From an uncultured Clostridia bacterium (lineage in GTDB: Bacteria; Bacillota; Clostridia; Christensenellales; UBA1242), in the NCBI GenBank assembly GCA_944383975.1, contig CALWRN010000063.1, positions 1 through 47,999 on the forward strand: a DNA stretch of 47,999 bases. The letters run 5' to 3'. The position numbers were made by a program, and so were the translations under genes. Numbering within the stretch: the stretch's first letter is position 1; every line of letters begins with the position of its first letter. The notes under the pieces were generated by a model that saw only the letters and a list, made by a program, of their open reading frames with translations, was not told where the DNA came from and searched no databases. Positions 1 through 11,800 of this stretch are shown in pieces.

Positions 1-3000
1 CATTAATATCAATACGATTTACAGAGGCTGAAGCATATCCAACTATAGATCCTATGTTTATAGATGGTTTTTCTTGTTCTTCTTTTCCTTCAATACGGAT
101 TGAATTTCTTGTGCTTATAGTAGAGTCATTTATGTAAGTAGTAGAAGCTGTGCCTGTGAATGAGAACTGTGCCTTTGTCTCTCCAATAACAACACCAACA
201 TTAGCATTATTAACTTTTACAGCTCCATTATAGTTTGATGTTTTAAGATCATTTTTATTTAATTTAACATAATCTAGACCATCATCAACTATTTCAAAAT
301 TAATTGAATTTAATTCTGATAATTTTACTGCTCCTCCATTATTAGACCCAATAATACCACCAGCAACCAAGTTTCCTATGCTTAAGTTTGTATTATTTTG
401 TTGATCTACATACAAACCACCTTCAACAGTTGAATTTTGTCCATCAAAATTTAGTGATGGTGAATCTTTTTGTCCAATAAGCAATCCTGAATATAGATTT
501 TGAATGTTAGAATCTCCATTAATAAGGAAATTCAATTTAATATTTATAGTCTTCTCTTCAAATGTTCCTAAGACTCCAAGACCTTCAACTTTTCCGATAT
601 ATCCACCAAGATATAATCCACCATCTGTTGCTGTTTGAGTTACATTACCTAACAATATGTTTGTATCAAGTATTTCACCAGCATTTGACTTAGAAATTAA
701 ATCTGTGATTGTCAATCTTAAATCTTGAGCATTTTCACCAATTTGAGTCTTCCCAAAATAACCACCAACATAATAATTTTTAGCACTTGAATTATTTAAA
801 GAAATTAAATCACTTAATAACTCAAGTTTAATTCCTTCAACCTGCATTATTGAGATTGAACTATTTTGAATTAACTCTCCAGCAATTAACCCTGCATAAA
901 TTTCTTCTTTGTCATTTAATCCATTCAATTGCAATAATGTAAAACTATTTTGAGAGGTTTTTAAAGTCAAATTAGTTATAGAAGAACTTGTTATGCTTGG
1001 TGCTACAACTCCTATTTTTATATTTTCTCCTGTGGTCTTTGTTCCATCTACCATTATTGGAGCTTGAATATCTAAAGTTACATTAGATACATTTATTTCA
1101 GTTGCTGCACTCTTAATCAATAAACCAGCATTTCCCTGTCCATCATCTGTAAGATTAATTACACCATTTTCACCTGTATAGGTTATTGTTAAATCTTCTA
1201 TAGAGAACCCTGTTCCTACACTTGTTATGAAATTGTTTTCTGCAATAATCTTTACATCTTCTTTAGTATTTTCATCTTTATAACCTTGTCCTATAATACG
1301 TCCAGAAAAACCACTTATAGAAGGTATTTCTACACCATACTCTTCTTCTATTGCTTTTAAATTTATGTCTTTATATATATTTTCAGCATTTTCACTTTCA
1401 AGTCCTCTTACAACTACTGTATAATTTGCACCACCAGAAAGCATTGCAAACACTTCCGCAGCATTGTAATAATCAAGATAAATAAAATCAGTAGTTCTTT
1501 GATATTTTATACTTGGGAATAGTTCGTCAGATGGATGCGTCCAGTTTGCTGTCGCCCAAGCACCAGAATTTAAGAAACCTTCTTGAGTATAAGAGTGACC
1601 AGATTCAGCACTATTATATAGACTTGGTGAAGCAATCGCATAAAGATATTCTTGTGTTACACTTTCGTTTTCACTATTTACCATTTGTGCACTATAACCA
1701 TCAAAGACATTTAAAGTGATTTCAAAACCATTTGCTAAATAGTTTTGATAATAACCTATAGAAGGAATATTAACTTGTACAAGGTCTCCACCATCTCCTG
1801 TGCTATCAGAACCTTCTGTATCACTTCCTGCCCCAGCAGTATTTCCGCTAGCTTCTTCTTTTGCTTGCATAAATGTTAAATACATTGAATAATTGTTTCC
1901 ACTAACAACTGAAGAATCTGAATTAATAAAATCTCCAACCATAGAATTTACTTTATAATTGATTGATGCATTTCCTGCAGCTAAAACATTTCCATATTCT
2001 TTAGTTAAATAATTATAAGTTGTGAAATAATTGAATGCATTAACAGCAAGAAGAGAAACTCTGCTTCCTTCCCCTTTAATTGCACCAATTAAACCACCTG
2101 CACGACCAATTTCATTATTTAAGTTTACTCTGACATCGCCTGTTGCATAGGCTTCATTTATAAAATACCTTGTGTAAGATGGTTGAGCAGCTAAATCAGT
2201 ATCAGCTTGATATGATTTTGCATCTACCAAATCCATAATACCAACAAGTCCACCGGCATATCTTGCAGTTGGAGATGTTGCATTTAATTTTGAATAAGAA
2301 ATTTCAAGTTTTCCACTTCCTACATAACCGGCAATTCCACCAATAGCTTCTTGACTGTATTCACCATCTGTGGTGCTGAACAAGTCAAGAATACCTCTTT
2401 CCATTTGAGTGTTGCCCATATAGAAATTAGACATATTGTTTTCAATTTCATTTTGTGTGTTTTCACTATGAACAGAGAATACTCTGCTTAAAGTTCCAAA
2501 GGCTTGACCTACAACACCACCTGCAAAATATTTAGTTGCAATAATGTGAGAAGAATTGCTTGAACTACTTCCATCTATAGTAATACCAGCATCTCTTACA
2601 TGTGTTTGATAGCCTGTTAAACCAAATATACCACCTGCAACTTGTGCTTGTATATTTACTATACCAGAAACTCTTATGTTATTTATTGAATAAGTGTCTG
2701 ATTGATTTATGTTAAATTCTGTGCTTTCAACAACATAATTATCAACAAAACCAATAGCTGCACCAGCATAAGAGTAATTTTGCATATTCTTTATTGTAAG
2801 TGAATTTATTGAAGTGCTATAGTTTAAATCATTTTTAAGCCCTGTTCTAAATGGTGCAAGACCTACAGATGTAAGATAATCACTATCTGTTGAATATGAA
2901 TATCTATCTGCTGTTACTGTTGGTGAGCTTATAGTGATATTTTTAATAATATTATTTCCAAATGTTAAACCAGCAAGTCCACCGGCAAAATTCAAACCAG

Positions 3001-6000
3001 TTACAGAAGAGTTTTCATTAAATATTAAATCTATATTAACTATTGTTGAATCTTTAATATAACCAGCAAGTCCACCTACCATAACAACATCACCAGCTAT
3101 AACTTGATTTAAAGTTATATCTAAGTTAGTTATTATTGGAGTTGAGCCTTTTCTGCTTTCAATTGAAGAGAATAAACCAAATGAAACTCTTGAAGTATCT
3201 GAAGTTATAGAAATTCCAGAAATTTCAAAACCATTTCCATATATAATTCCTGCAAAAGACTTCATAGTAGAAGGTAATACTACAGAATTATCACTAGAAA
3301 TAAGTTTAGATAAGTCAATATCGTCTACCAAACGATAAGTTCCCCAAATCATTTCATCATCAAAATATGCATTAACATATGATGAAGTAGATGTTCCTGT
3401 AACCTCAATGAAATCTTGATAATCAGCAACTAATATAGGGTTTGATTTTGTTCCTAAAGAAGTGTTGATCTCAAGTCCTGTTTCCAAGAATTGTAAAGTT
3501 GAGTAAGGAAGAATATATTTTCCTTGTTCATTTTCTCCAACAATTCCGTCATAATCAGAATTATCATCTAAATAATGAGTATATCTATGAGAGTGTGAAA
3601 TATTATTTGTTTCAATTAATGTTATGCTTGTCTTTGTTTTGCCTTCACTATCAGCGCCAACATTTTCTTTTCTCCATATACCATCATTTTCACCATCAGC
3701 AATTGCAAATCCATAGAAGTTTGATATATCTGATGGGTTTGTAACCATCAATGCACCTGTTCCGAATTGTGATTCAGTTGTTGTATCATTTGTATCTTCA
3801 AAAGATTCATATGCTTTATTAAAGAAATAACAATTTGTATATGTGCCTTCTGCAAGCAAGTTTCCTTCATTATCAACACCAGAGAAGTTCATTTGAGTGA
3901 ATTTAGAATTTGTAATTTGTGATGCTGAATAACAATTTTCAAGCACACCTCTATTTATATATACAAAACCAGAAGCGAGATAAACTCTGCTTGTATCTGT
4001 TGAATTAGATATAAGTATATTTGAATAAGAATCTTTAACATTACCATTGTTAGTGTATATAAATCCAACAACATATCCTAATGTTGATTTAATTGAAGAA
4101 CCTTCTTTTGCATAAACAGAGCGTTCTGCAACTGTGTTAGGAGTATCAACACCTTCAACATAACTTGTAATAATTGAACTGCTGTTGCTTCCAGCAAATC
4201 CTGAAGTATAGAAGTCTGTTGATTGTGACTTGTTATCCATGTCAAGTTGTTTTACAAAAGATGAAGCAATTGCCCCTGCATTTGATAAAACAAATCCTGC
4301 CATATTTCCTTGTCCAACAATATTAAATGTTCCTAATTTTAATGTTGAGGCATAAGTATATCCAATTGGAGAGCCATTCTCTAATTTTTCACTATCTATG
4401 ATTGTGATTGAATCGCCACCAACTCTTGAATTTGTTATGCTTCCTTGATTTGTTAAAACAAAACCAGCAATATTAGATGTCCATTTAGAATTTTGAGTTA
4501 AATATACTTCCTCTGTAGTGTTTCTTCCATTTATATATTTAACATTAATTCCTGTAGGATTATTGTGTAATAAGCAAGAATCAACCATAAGTACATCGCC
4601 CATTTCTCTTTCTTCTGAATAGAATGCAACGACTTCACTATTTGTGATTGTTCCTCTGTTTGTAATTGCAATACCTGCAATATTAATTGAGGTATATCTA
4701 GAAATATCAATTGTAAGTTGTCCACCATTATATAAGTTTACTCTTACATTCTTTAATACTGTGCTGTCTGCAACTGTATTGAATAAAGCAAGATTTAATG
4801 TATTGCTTTCTGGTTCTACATTAAAGCTCTTAATAAATATTGTATAACCATTTCCATCTAAACTTCTAATCATAGAAGAATCAAATGGAGTAAAGTTTTC
4901 AAGAACGATATCGTTTGTTAAGATATAATCATTTTGACTGATTTCATCATAATTTGCAGGGTTTAAGTTCTTAAATTGTGAAGCATTTGAAATTGTTAAA
5001 GGTAAATCAGGGTCAGAGTAAGCCTCTACTGTAACTGTGAAGTGTGTTCTATATTCTGAAGTTAATCCACCTGCAGAAATATATGTTTTAAGAACAAGTT
5101 CTACTGTCGCACCCATTGTTTTACCAACAACTACAACATCGTCCCCGCTTTGTATAAACTCAATAGGACTGTTTTCTACAACTGAAGCATCATTAACATG
5201 AACAAGTTCATTACCATTTATAACATAATAGAGTCTATCCACTAAGGTTTGAGCTACTGGCTCTTTAGTGTTTTCATCATAAACATAGTTTATTAAATAA
5301 TTTGAATTTTTTGCATCTTGTTCATTTGCTGGATAATATAATTTTGTTGCAAAACTATTTCTTGCAGCCATCAATTCACTAACAACATTACTGCTTTCTT
5401 CGTCACTTGCATCATAATTATATTCTTCAGGTATTAAATTATAATTTACATCAAAAGTTTTTGGAACGCCAAGCCATACCTCTATATGATTGTCATCTGA
5501 ATTTGCTATTTCAACATTATTTGTATCAACTTTAAAATCAACTAATACTACAGTGGCAGTTGTAACTTTAGATTCAACAATTCCGTTTAAATCTCTATTA
5601 ACAGTTGCTTGAACATAGAATGTATCGTTTGCTGATTCTGCTACACCTGCAAGAACACTTGCTGATAATGTTGCAGTATAGGTCTTAGTTCCTTTAATCT
5701 CATCAATTATGCCTTCGCTTAAAGAAGAAATATTAATTCCCCTTACATCATCACCGACAACAATAGGAGATTCTACAGTTTGGTCAGCAAGAACAGTTAT
5801 TTCCACTTCAGCAGAAGAGCCTTTTGCTAAATATGCTGTATCTTTTCCATCAACTGTAATAATTGGTTCTTTAAGATAACTGATTGAAAGATAGTAATTT
5901 ACAAAAGTTATTTCATTTCCTTCACTTTCGTTAAATCTAATTGTAAATTTGATTGTGCTATCACTATTAACTGTTGAATTAATCCATAATTTGAAATAGA

Positions 6001-9000
6001 TTACACCTGATTCCTTCTCGTCTGCAGTTGGTGTAAATCTTAATGCAGAACCAACTGTTTGAACATTAGAATCTGTAGCTCTTGCAAATCTATCAGTTCT
6101 TCCATTATAAGGTTTAACAAGTTCAATATTTACTGCGTTTGAAACTGTTGCGCCACTATATGAAATATCCATGTAGTCATAATATGCAAAAGATGGGTTT
6201 ATATTAATTTGTAAAATTGAGCTGTTTCCAGGTGCTAAAACACCAGTTTTTGATCCTGTTTCATGAACAGTTACATATTCATTTCCCTCTTTTGAATAGT
6301 AAGAGTTTGTTATTCTTATGTTGCTTACATCAACATTTGTAAAGTTTTGTTTTGTTATAGTAAGGTCAAAACTTCCATTAGTTGTTCCGTCCCTGCTATC
6401 GTTTCCACTCTTGCTTATGAATGAAACATTAAATACAAAGTCGTCTGATATTCTGTTTTTATAGCTGTTATTTACTGCAAAGTTGACATCGTAAATAAAT
6501 GTATAAACACCATTTTCTGGATTTAAAGGATTTGATACTAATGAAACTCTTGCATCTAAGATATAGTTAGCAGTTCCTTCATCTTTTGGAAGAAGATAAC
6601 TATATAAACTATCTTGTCTTAAGATTGATAATTCTTCATCATTATATCTAACTTGTGGAATTATATAATCGTCTTTATCTGTAGTTTCTATTTGAACTCT
6701 AACTGTTCCATTTGTTGAAGGAGTTATTGGAAGATTATTTCCAGATATTTCAAATGTAATTACACCATCAACAGGGATAATGTTAAAGTTTCTTGCAAAT
6801 GTTTTATTAATTGCATTTTGATATTCTTCTGATTTGAAAATCTTTTCACTTTCACTATCATCATCGCCTACAGTTTGATTTTCAAAAACAACTGCAGATA
6901 AATTAACTTTTGTTTCAACAGATGTGTCATTGGCTGTAAATTTAAATACTTCGTTACTAATTTTCTGATAACTAATCAATGTTTGATTGCTTTCTGTATT
7001 TCCTGAAAGCGTAATTGTCATATTAATATTATCATTTTCAACCAAGTCAAATCTTTGAGCAGTATTTCCAAGAATTACTGAAGTTTTTTCAAAGTTTACA
7101 ATATAATCTCTTGTCTTTGTTTTTTGTAAATATGATAAAGAATCATTCTCTACAACATTTGTATAACCAGATACATCAGTCCAAGAAACAACAATGTCAG
7201 ACATTGCATAAATTACTTTTACATATATTTCTTTATTTATGCTTACGTCTTGCTTAGAAGATAAAGTCAATATAACATCACCAGTTCTATTTACAACTAT
7301 ATCACTTCCAACAATTTTTAAAATGCTTGAAGAAGATGAAGATATAATAATATTTCTGCTGATATTATCTTGTCCAACAAGTTCTGCTAAACTTATTGTA
7401 TTTAACTCATTTATATCATTTTGTTCAGAAGTTGTTAAATCATTAGGATTATCTTTTAATTTATAATTAAATAATATTCCTTGATTACCACTAACACCAA
7501 TAGCCTTATAATATCCATTTGTGAATGTGGTATCAGTTGTTTGTATGCTATAACCTGAAACATCGCTTACTTTTTCATCTTGATATAAATCTTTTAAGTG
7601 AGCTTTTCCATTATTTACATAACTTAAGAAACCAGTTTCGCCCTCTTCAACATAATTATCATTGATCATTACATCATCTGGTAAATATAATGTTGTATAG
7701 ACATTCACTGCATAATAACCAATGTATGAATTTGTAATTTTTACCTTTTCATTTTCATTTACATAACCGAAATATGGATTACCTTCGTTTAAAACTGAGA
7801 ATGAATAGTCAATTTTTGTAACATCTGGGGTTGTATCATCAACAGCACCAGCAAAGTTTCCTGTTTGAGCGCTTGATGCATAACCAATTAAAACGCTTCC
7901 ACTATCGCTTGAGATATTATAATCATAAACATATGATCTTTCTATAGTTGAACCATTAAGAATTTTACCTACAAGTCCACCTACAGTATAACCTGTAAAT
8001 GTATTTGCAATATACTTATCATCTTCTGTTGTAGAATTTCTGTTTGCAAGTTTGTAAAATTCAACTACAGCCCCTCTAATAATTCCGGCATTTTGTCCTG
8101 CAATTCCACCTACGAATGTATCGTTATATGGAACATCTATTGTAAGTCCAAGAACACGAGAATTTTCAATTAAAGAGTTGTTGATTCCAGCAATTCCACC
8201 TACATTTGGAACATTTCCATTAGTTATAGTAAGTGTGCTTGAATAAATATCATCAACATCAACTGTAACATTAGAGATTGTTCCTTCGTTGTTACCAACT
8301 ACGAAGCCTGCGTTATTTGTAACATTTCCAGAGAATGTAATATTTCTTATAGTCGCACCTTGTGCAAGAAGGTCTGTGAAGTTGTAACCATTTAATTTAA
8401 CTGTAACATCACTGCTATAGCCTTGAAGACCACCACTAAATGTCATTCTATAGTTTTCATTGCCTAAAGAAGCCCCTGTCAAATCAATACTATTCATTAC
8501 TGTATAATATAGATCTGATTTCATTCCTACAAATCCGCTTGCATCATAAATTCTATAAGCATGTTCAAAACTTCTTCCGTCAGCTACTGTTACCTTGATT
8601 TTTAAGAGAACATCAGCAAAACTTATATTTTTTTCACTATCAGCACTTGTTATTGATTTAAAATAACCCTCTTCAACAAGATATTCATACCATGTTTGTT
8701 GAGTTGAAACATCTTTGATTGTGCCTAAAGCTGTAACTGAAATTGAACTGCTTTTTTCTTTGTCGTTATCTAAATAATAGTATTTTATAGCATTATTGTA
8801 AATTGCATCTTCAGGTAAAACATAAATGTAGCCAATCATTCCTTCATTTATCATTGAAGGCAAGTTAACTGCCAATGTATTTGCAGAATAATTGCTTGAT
8901 ACACTTACAAAATCAGTTGTATATCCACCATTTTCATCAGTAACAATATATGCCATATTGTTATTCTTTGCATTTGTTGGTGAAGTTTGAAGCAACATAT

Positions 9001-11800
9001 AATAAGGATCTTTTGTTCCAACCTCAAAATATATTCCATCATCATCGCTATTTTCCCAAATAACACTTTCTATTCTTTGTGCATTTTTAATAGTGATAGA
9101 AATTGGAGTATAAATATCAGTTACAACCTTTCCTGCTTCATTTTTTAATATATAGTGAACTAGCAAATCATCGTAAAAGGCATGGTCACTCATAGTTGTA
9201 AGAGCCACCACATCAAAGCTTAATGAATTTGAAGTTCTTGAAATATTTGTTATTGAATAGCGTCCATTTTCCCATGTTATGCTATTTCCACTTATAGTTT
9301 GTTCTCCCATAACAGGATTTCCATTAGAATCACTTCTAAGTGAAACAAACTCAAAGTTAGACATATCATAATATGTAACTTGGCTATTGCTAAAGTTAAT
9401 AGTAATTCTTTTTGTTGTTTCATCTTGATCTCTTGTTGCAACTGTATCGTTTGCATAAAGAGAAACTTGTTTATTTGCATTTGGAGTTATATTTAATCCA
9501 TCTGGACCAACATAACTTTCAATTAAGATAATTCTTATTAATGTTACATTTCCATTATCATCAACATTATCTACACCTTTTCCAGTGAAAGATAAAACTG
9601 CATATGTAAATCCAACACTCTTTGTTATAATATTTGAGTTATTGTTTGAGAAATTTGCAACTCCACTTATTTGTTCAACATTTTCTCTAGATTTATTGAT
9701 AATTTCTGCTACACCAGCAGGACTATTAATTAAGTTTTTATATTCTTGCAACTCAAGTCCAGATTGAGAATAATCATAATAAGAAACAGATAATTTTGCT
9801 ACAGCATTTTGGCTTCCAACTAAATTATAAGAATAAATAACAGGTGTTGTTGATCCATTCTTTAGCATCAATCTTGAAACACTGTTAGAAGCATTGTCGT
9901 ATAATACTTCTCCTGTTGTAGAATAAATGATATTTGAATAATCTCTATCGGTAACTGAGTTTGAAACATTTTTTGTATCTTCTAATACACCAACATTTTT
10001 AAGTGGTAAGAAGATATCAATATTAAATTTATCGCTTATCAATCCATTTTCATGTGCTATTTGATAAGAATCTAAAGAAGTTACACCATAGCTTGTATTT
10101 TTTAAAGTTAAAACAATGTCAAATGTAACAGAATCTTCGTCGTTTGAAACTTTCTGAGGAGCAGAAATGTCAACATGTTGACTATTGTTAATGATATATA
10201 ATCCCTCTACACTTGTTTGTCCTTTAAGTGTAAATGTTTTTCTTATTGTAACTCCAGTTTGAACACTGCTGTCAACTCTAAAATCAGCATCTTCAAATAC
10301 AAAATCATTAATTGAAACACTTCTTACAAGTTTTACATTAAATGATGTAGATACTTCATTATTATCTTCACTTGTAAAAGTTAAAGAAATTCCGCTATAA
10401 GATTGAACTTTTAAAGTGCTAGATGCTTTAATATAAATTTTATTTACATTTGGCAAATTATTTTCGGTTGTAACATAATCACCACTAGCAGGGTCTTCAA
10501 CTAATGGAATTTGTGTCCAGATATTGCCATTTAATGTATCTCTATACCAAATTTCAACAGGACAGCCTTCTGCAATAGCCTCACCTGCACTCTCTCTATG
10601 AACTGAAATTGAATATCTGTTTGTTGCACCAATAACAGTTGTTGGTGTTATTGAAACATTAAATTCTTTACCTTTTTCAGAAGTCCCTGCATAATCAGTA
10701 TATATTGTTTGCTCACTGCCTTCAATATTTCCTGCATTACCAGTAGATATTACAATTCCATTTACTTTTTCTCTTAAACTAATGTTAATTGGACAAGTAG
10801 CAAGAGAATTAATTGAATAATCGTAATTTGTATATCCAATTTCAAAATATATGATATAATCTCCGTTAATATTTACCTTATCTTTATTTGCGTAAACTTT
10901 AAATAAAGGTCTGTCATTATATTGAGCATATCTAACAACGGTAACATCTGTTGTTTCAACACCCGCTTTTGTTGTTACAACAGGAGTAATGTCCAATTCT
11001 CCAGCATAATTAACACTGATAAATCCTTCATAGAAATCATCTGTAGGAACATTTGGAACAATAGTATAACTTTGATTTGAATCTATTTCTTGAAATTCAC
11101 TATTTTCGCTATAAGACCATTCAAAAGAAACATCTGATTCAATTTGACTAACTACAGGTAAAGTAATTAAAGTTGAAATTCCATTTTCTGTAGTTGCTTT
11201 AAGAATAATTGAATCTTGTAGATATTCATTAGTTATAGTCAATAAATTTCCATCAATACTTGCACCAGTCATTTCTTGAGTGTCATTTTCAAATGTCCAA
11301 GTAATTGTTCTTCTACTATTTTGAGATGGTTGGAATTCAATTAAATTATTTTCAATTAAAGTATTCGTCATTCCTCTAATTGCAAAGTTTTTCTTCTTTG
11401 TTACTTCTTCAGTCTTTTGAGTCATTGAAGTAACTTCACTATAAACATCAACTGTTATAGTTTTATATGCATTGCCTTGGTTTGTTCTAACAACAACTTC
11501 AGCATATCCTTCTTTAAGACCTGTAATTGTAATTAGTGTCTTTCCAGAAGTTGTTGGCTCGGTTGATAATTTTACAATATTTTCATAACCATTAGCACTA
11601 ACAGAAATAGAGGTGTCACTTGCATTAGAAACCTCAGCAGTTACTGTTTCATAACCACCGTCAACATCTCCAGAATATAATTCTATCTCCACACTTTGTT
11701 GTGATAGAGTAAGCACAGGTTTTTCACTTCCACAAGCTGATAAAATAGAAGCACCTACTAAAAGAAATATACTTAAAAGTCCGACGAAAAACTTTTTCAT
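1..11800 (-). CDS. Giant GLUG-repeat surface lipoprotein (C-terminus outside window)
   Basis: The reading frame stays open from an ATG at 11800 to the window edge, at least 3933 codons. The start has an AAGGAGGTAAA ribosome site (11801-11811). The N-terminus is a lipoprotein signal: MKK, a hydrophobic stretch, then lipobox L20-S-A-C23-G, so Cys23 should be lipidated and the protein held on the outer face of the membrane. Residues about 25-1150 are Ser/Thr/Asn-rich beta-type sequence resembling bacterial Ig-like domains. GLUG-type motifs (G-G-[LI]-[AV]-G-x-N-x-G-x-I-x-x-[SC]) form three clusters, near residues 1195-1290, 2370-2620 and 2900-3250, with looser copies near 3590-3830. Each of the last two clusters follows a segment like the usual preamble (LTNDIVLENF near 2295, LVDDIDLSKL near 2825). 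Such repeats occur in large adhesin-like surface proteins, often of beta-helix type. The ligand is unknown. It is transcribed away from ttcA and looks like a single-gene unit. Confidence 0.93.
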   Translation of the reverse strand, partial: MKKFFVGLLSIFLLVGASILSACGSEKPVLTLSQQSVEIELYSGDVDGGYETVTAEVSNASDTSISVSANGYENIVKLSTEPTTSGKTLITITGLKEGYAEVVVRTNQGNAYKTITVDVYSEVTSMTQKTEEVTKKKNFAIRGMTNTLIENNLIEFQPSQNSRRTITWTFENDTQEMTGASIDGNLLTITNEYLQDSIILKATTENGISTLITLPVVSQIESDVSFEWSYSENSEFQEIDSNQSYTIVPNVPTDDFYEGFISVNYAGELDITPVVTTKAGVETTDVTVVRYAQYNDRPLFKVYANKDKVNINGDYIIYFEIGYTNYDYSINSLATCPINISLREKVNGIVISTGNAGNIEGSEQTIYTDYAGTSEKGKEFNVSITPTTVIGATNRYSISVHRESAGEAIAEGCPVEIWYRDTLNGNIWTQIPLVEDPASGDYVTTENNLPNVNKIYIKASSTLKVQSYSGISLTFTSEDNNEVSTSFNVKLVRSVSINDFVFEDADFRVDSSVQTGVTIRKTFTLKGQTSVEGLYIINNSQHVDISAPQKVSNDEDSVTFDIVLTLKNTSYGVTSLDSYQIAHENGLISDKFNIDIFLPLKNVGVLEDTKNVSNSVTDRDYSNIIYSTTGEVLYDNASNSVSRLMLKNGSTTPVIYSYNLVGSQNAVAKLSVSYYDYSQSGLELQEYKNLINSPAGVAEIINKSRENVEQISGVANFSNNNSNIITKSVGFTYAVLSFTGKGVDNVDDNGNVTLIRIILIESYVGPDGLNITPNANKQVSLYANDTVATRDQDETTKRITINFSNSQVTYYDMSNFEFVSLRSDSNGNPVMGEQTISGNSITWENGRYSITNISRTSNSLSFDVVALTTMSDHAFYDDLLVHYILKNEAGKVVTDIYTPISITIKNAQRIESVIWENSDDDGIYFEVGTKDPYYMLLQTSPTNAKNNNMAYIVTDENGGYTTDFVSVSSNYSANTLAVNLPSMINEGMIGYIYVLPEDAIYNNAIKYYYLDNDKEKSSSISVTALGTIKDVSTQQTWYEYLVEEGYFKSITSADSEKNISFADVLLKIKVTVADGRSFEHAYRIYDASGFVGMKSDLYYTVMNSIDLTGASLGNENYRMTFSGGLQGYSSDVTVKLNGYNFTDLLAQGATIRNITFSGNVTNNAGFVVGNNEGTISNVTVDVDDIYSSTLTITNGNVPNVGGIAGINNSLIENSRVLGLTIDVPYNDTFVGGIAGQNAGIIRGAVVEFYKLANRNSTTEDDKYIANTFTGYTVGGLVGKILNGSTIERSYVYDYNISSDSGSVLIGYASSAQTGNFAGAVDDTTPDVTKIDYSFSVLNEGNPYFGYVNENEKVKITNSYIGYYAVNVYTTLYLPDDVMINDNYVEEGETGFLSYVNNGKAHLKDLYQDEKVSDVSGYSIQTTDTTFTNGYYKAIGVSGNQGILFNYKLKDNPNDLTTSEQNDINELNTISLAELVGQDNISRNIIISSSSSSILKIVGSDIVVNRTGDVILTLSSKQDVSINKEIYVKVIYAMSDIVVSWTDVSGYTNVVENDSLSYLQKTKTRDYIVNFEKTSVILGNTAQRFDLVENDNINMTITLSGNTESNQTLISYQKISNEVFKFTANDTSVETKVNLSAVVFENQTVGDDDSESEKIFKSEEYQNAINKTFARNFNIIPVDGVITFEISGNNLPITPSTNGTVRVQIETTDKDDYIIPQVRYNDEELSILRQDSLYSYLLPKDEGTANYILDARVSLVSNPLNPENGVYTFIYDVNFAVNNSYKNRISDDFVFNVSFISKSGNDSRDGTTNGSFDLTITKQNFTNVDVSNIRITNSYYSKEGNEYVTVHETGSKTGVLAPGNSSILQININPSFAYYDYMDISYSGATVSNAVNIELVKPYNGRTDRFARATDSNVQTVGSALRFTPTADEKESGVIYFKLWINSTVNSDSTIKFTIRFNESEGNEITFVNYYLSISYLKEPIITVDGKDTAYLAKGSSAEVEITVLADQTVESPIVVGDDVRGINISSLSEGIIDEIKGTKTYTATLSASVLAGVAESANDTFYVQATVNRDLNGIVESKVTTATVVLVDFKVDTNNVEIANSDDNHIEVWLGVPKTFDVNYNLIPEEYNYDASDEESSNVVSELMAARNSFATKLYYPANEQDAKNSNYLINYVYDENTKEPVAQTLVDRLYYVINGNELVHVNDASVVENSPIEFIQSGDDVVVVGKTMGATVELVLKTYISAGGLTSEYRTHFTVTVEAYSDPDLPLTISNASQFKNLNPANYDEISQNDYILTNDIVLENFTPFDSSMIRSLDGNGYTIFIKSFNVEPESNTLNLALFNTVADSTVLKNVRVNLYNGGQLTIDISRYTSINIAGIAITNRGTITNSEVVAFYSEEREMGDVLMVDSCLLHNNPTGINVKYINGRNTTEEVYLTQNSKWTSNIAGFVLTNQGSITNSRVGGDSITIIDSEKLENGSPIGYTYASTLKLGTFNIVGQGNMAGFVLSNAGAIASSFVKQLDMDNKSQSTDFYTSGFAGSNSSSIITSYVEGVDTPNTVAERSVYAKEGSSIKSTLGYVVGFIYTNNGNVKDSYSNILISNSTDTSRVYLASGFVYINRGVLENCYSASQITNSKFTQMNFSGVDNEGNLLAEGTYTNCYFFNKAYESFEDTNDTTTESQFGTGALMVTNPSDISNFYGFAIADGENDGIWRKENVGADSEGKTKTSITLIETNNISHSHRYTHYLDDNSDYDGIVGENEQGKYILPYSTLQFLETGLEINTSLGTKSNPILVADYQDFIEVTGTSTSSYVNAYFDDEMIWGTYRLVDDIDLSKLISSDNSVVLPSTMKSFAGIIYGNGFEISGISITSDTSRVSFGLFSSIESRKGSTPIITNLDITLNQVIAGDVVMVGGLAGYIKDSTIVNIDLIFNENSSVTGLNFAGGLAGLTFGNNIIKNITISSPTVTADRYSYSTDSDYLTSVGLAPFRTGLKNDLNYSTSINSLTIKNMQNYSYAGAAIGFVDNYVVESTEFNINQSDTYSINNIRVSGIVNIQAQVAGGIFGLTGYQTHVRDAGITIDGSSSSNSSHIIATKYFAGGVVGQAFGTLSRVFSVHSENTQNEIENNMSNFYMGNTQMERGILDLFSTTDGEYSQEAIGGIAGYVGSGKLEISYSKLNATSPTARYAGGLVGIMDLVDAKSYQADTDLAAQPSYTRYFINEAYATGDVRVNLNNEIGRAGGLIGAIKGEGSRVSLLAVNAFNYFTTYNYLTKEYGNVLAAGNASINYKVNSMVGDFINSDSSVVSGNNYSMYLTFMQAKEEASGNTAGAGSDTEGSDSTGDGGDLVQVNIPSIGYYQNYLANGFEITLNVFDGYSAQMVNSENESVTQEYLYAIASPSLYNSAESGHSYTQEGFLNSGAWATANWTHPSDELFPSIKYQRTTDFIYLDYYNAAEVFAMLSGGANYTVVVRGLESENAENIYKDINLKAIEEEYGVEIPSISGFSGRIIGQGYKDENTKEDVKIIAENNFITSVGTGFSIEDLTITYTGENGVINLTDDGQGNAGLLIKSAATEINVSNVTLDIQAPIMVDGTKTTGENIKIGVVAPSITSSSITNLTLKTSQNSFTLLQLNGLNDKEEIYAGLIAGELIQNSSISIMQVEGIKLELLSDLISLNNSSAKNYYVGGYFGKTQIGENAQDLRLTITDLISKSNAGEILDTNILLGNVTQTATDGGLYLGGYIGKVEGLGVLGTFEEKTINIKLNFLINGDSNIQNLYSGLLIGQKDSPSLNFDGQNSTVEGGLYVDQQNNTNLSIGNLVAGGIIGSNNGGAVKLSELNSINFEIVDDGLDYVKLNKNDLKTSNYNGAVKVNNANVGVVIGETKAQFSFTGTASTTYINDSTISTRNSIRIEGKEEQEKPSINIGSIVGYASASVNRIDIN

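Noticed and set aside
1513-9767. Several 60-80-codon frames on both strands in the giant gene
   Set aside because: All are shadows inside the continuous lipoprotein frame, without ribosome sites.
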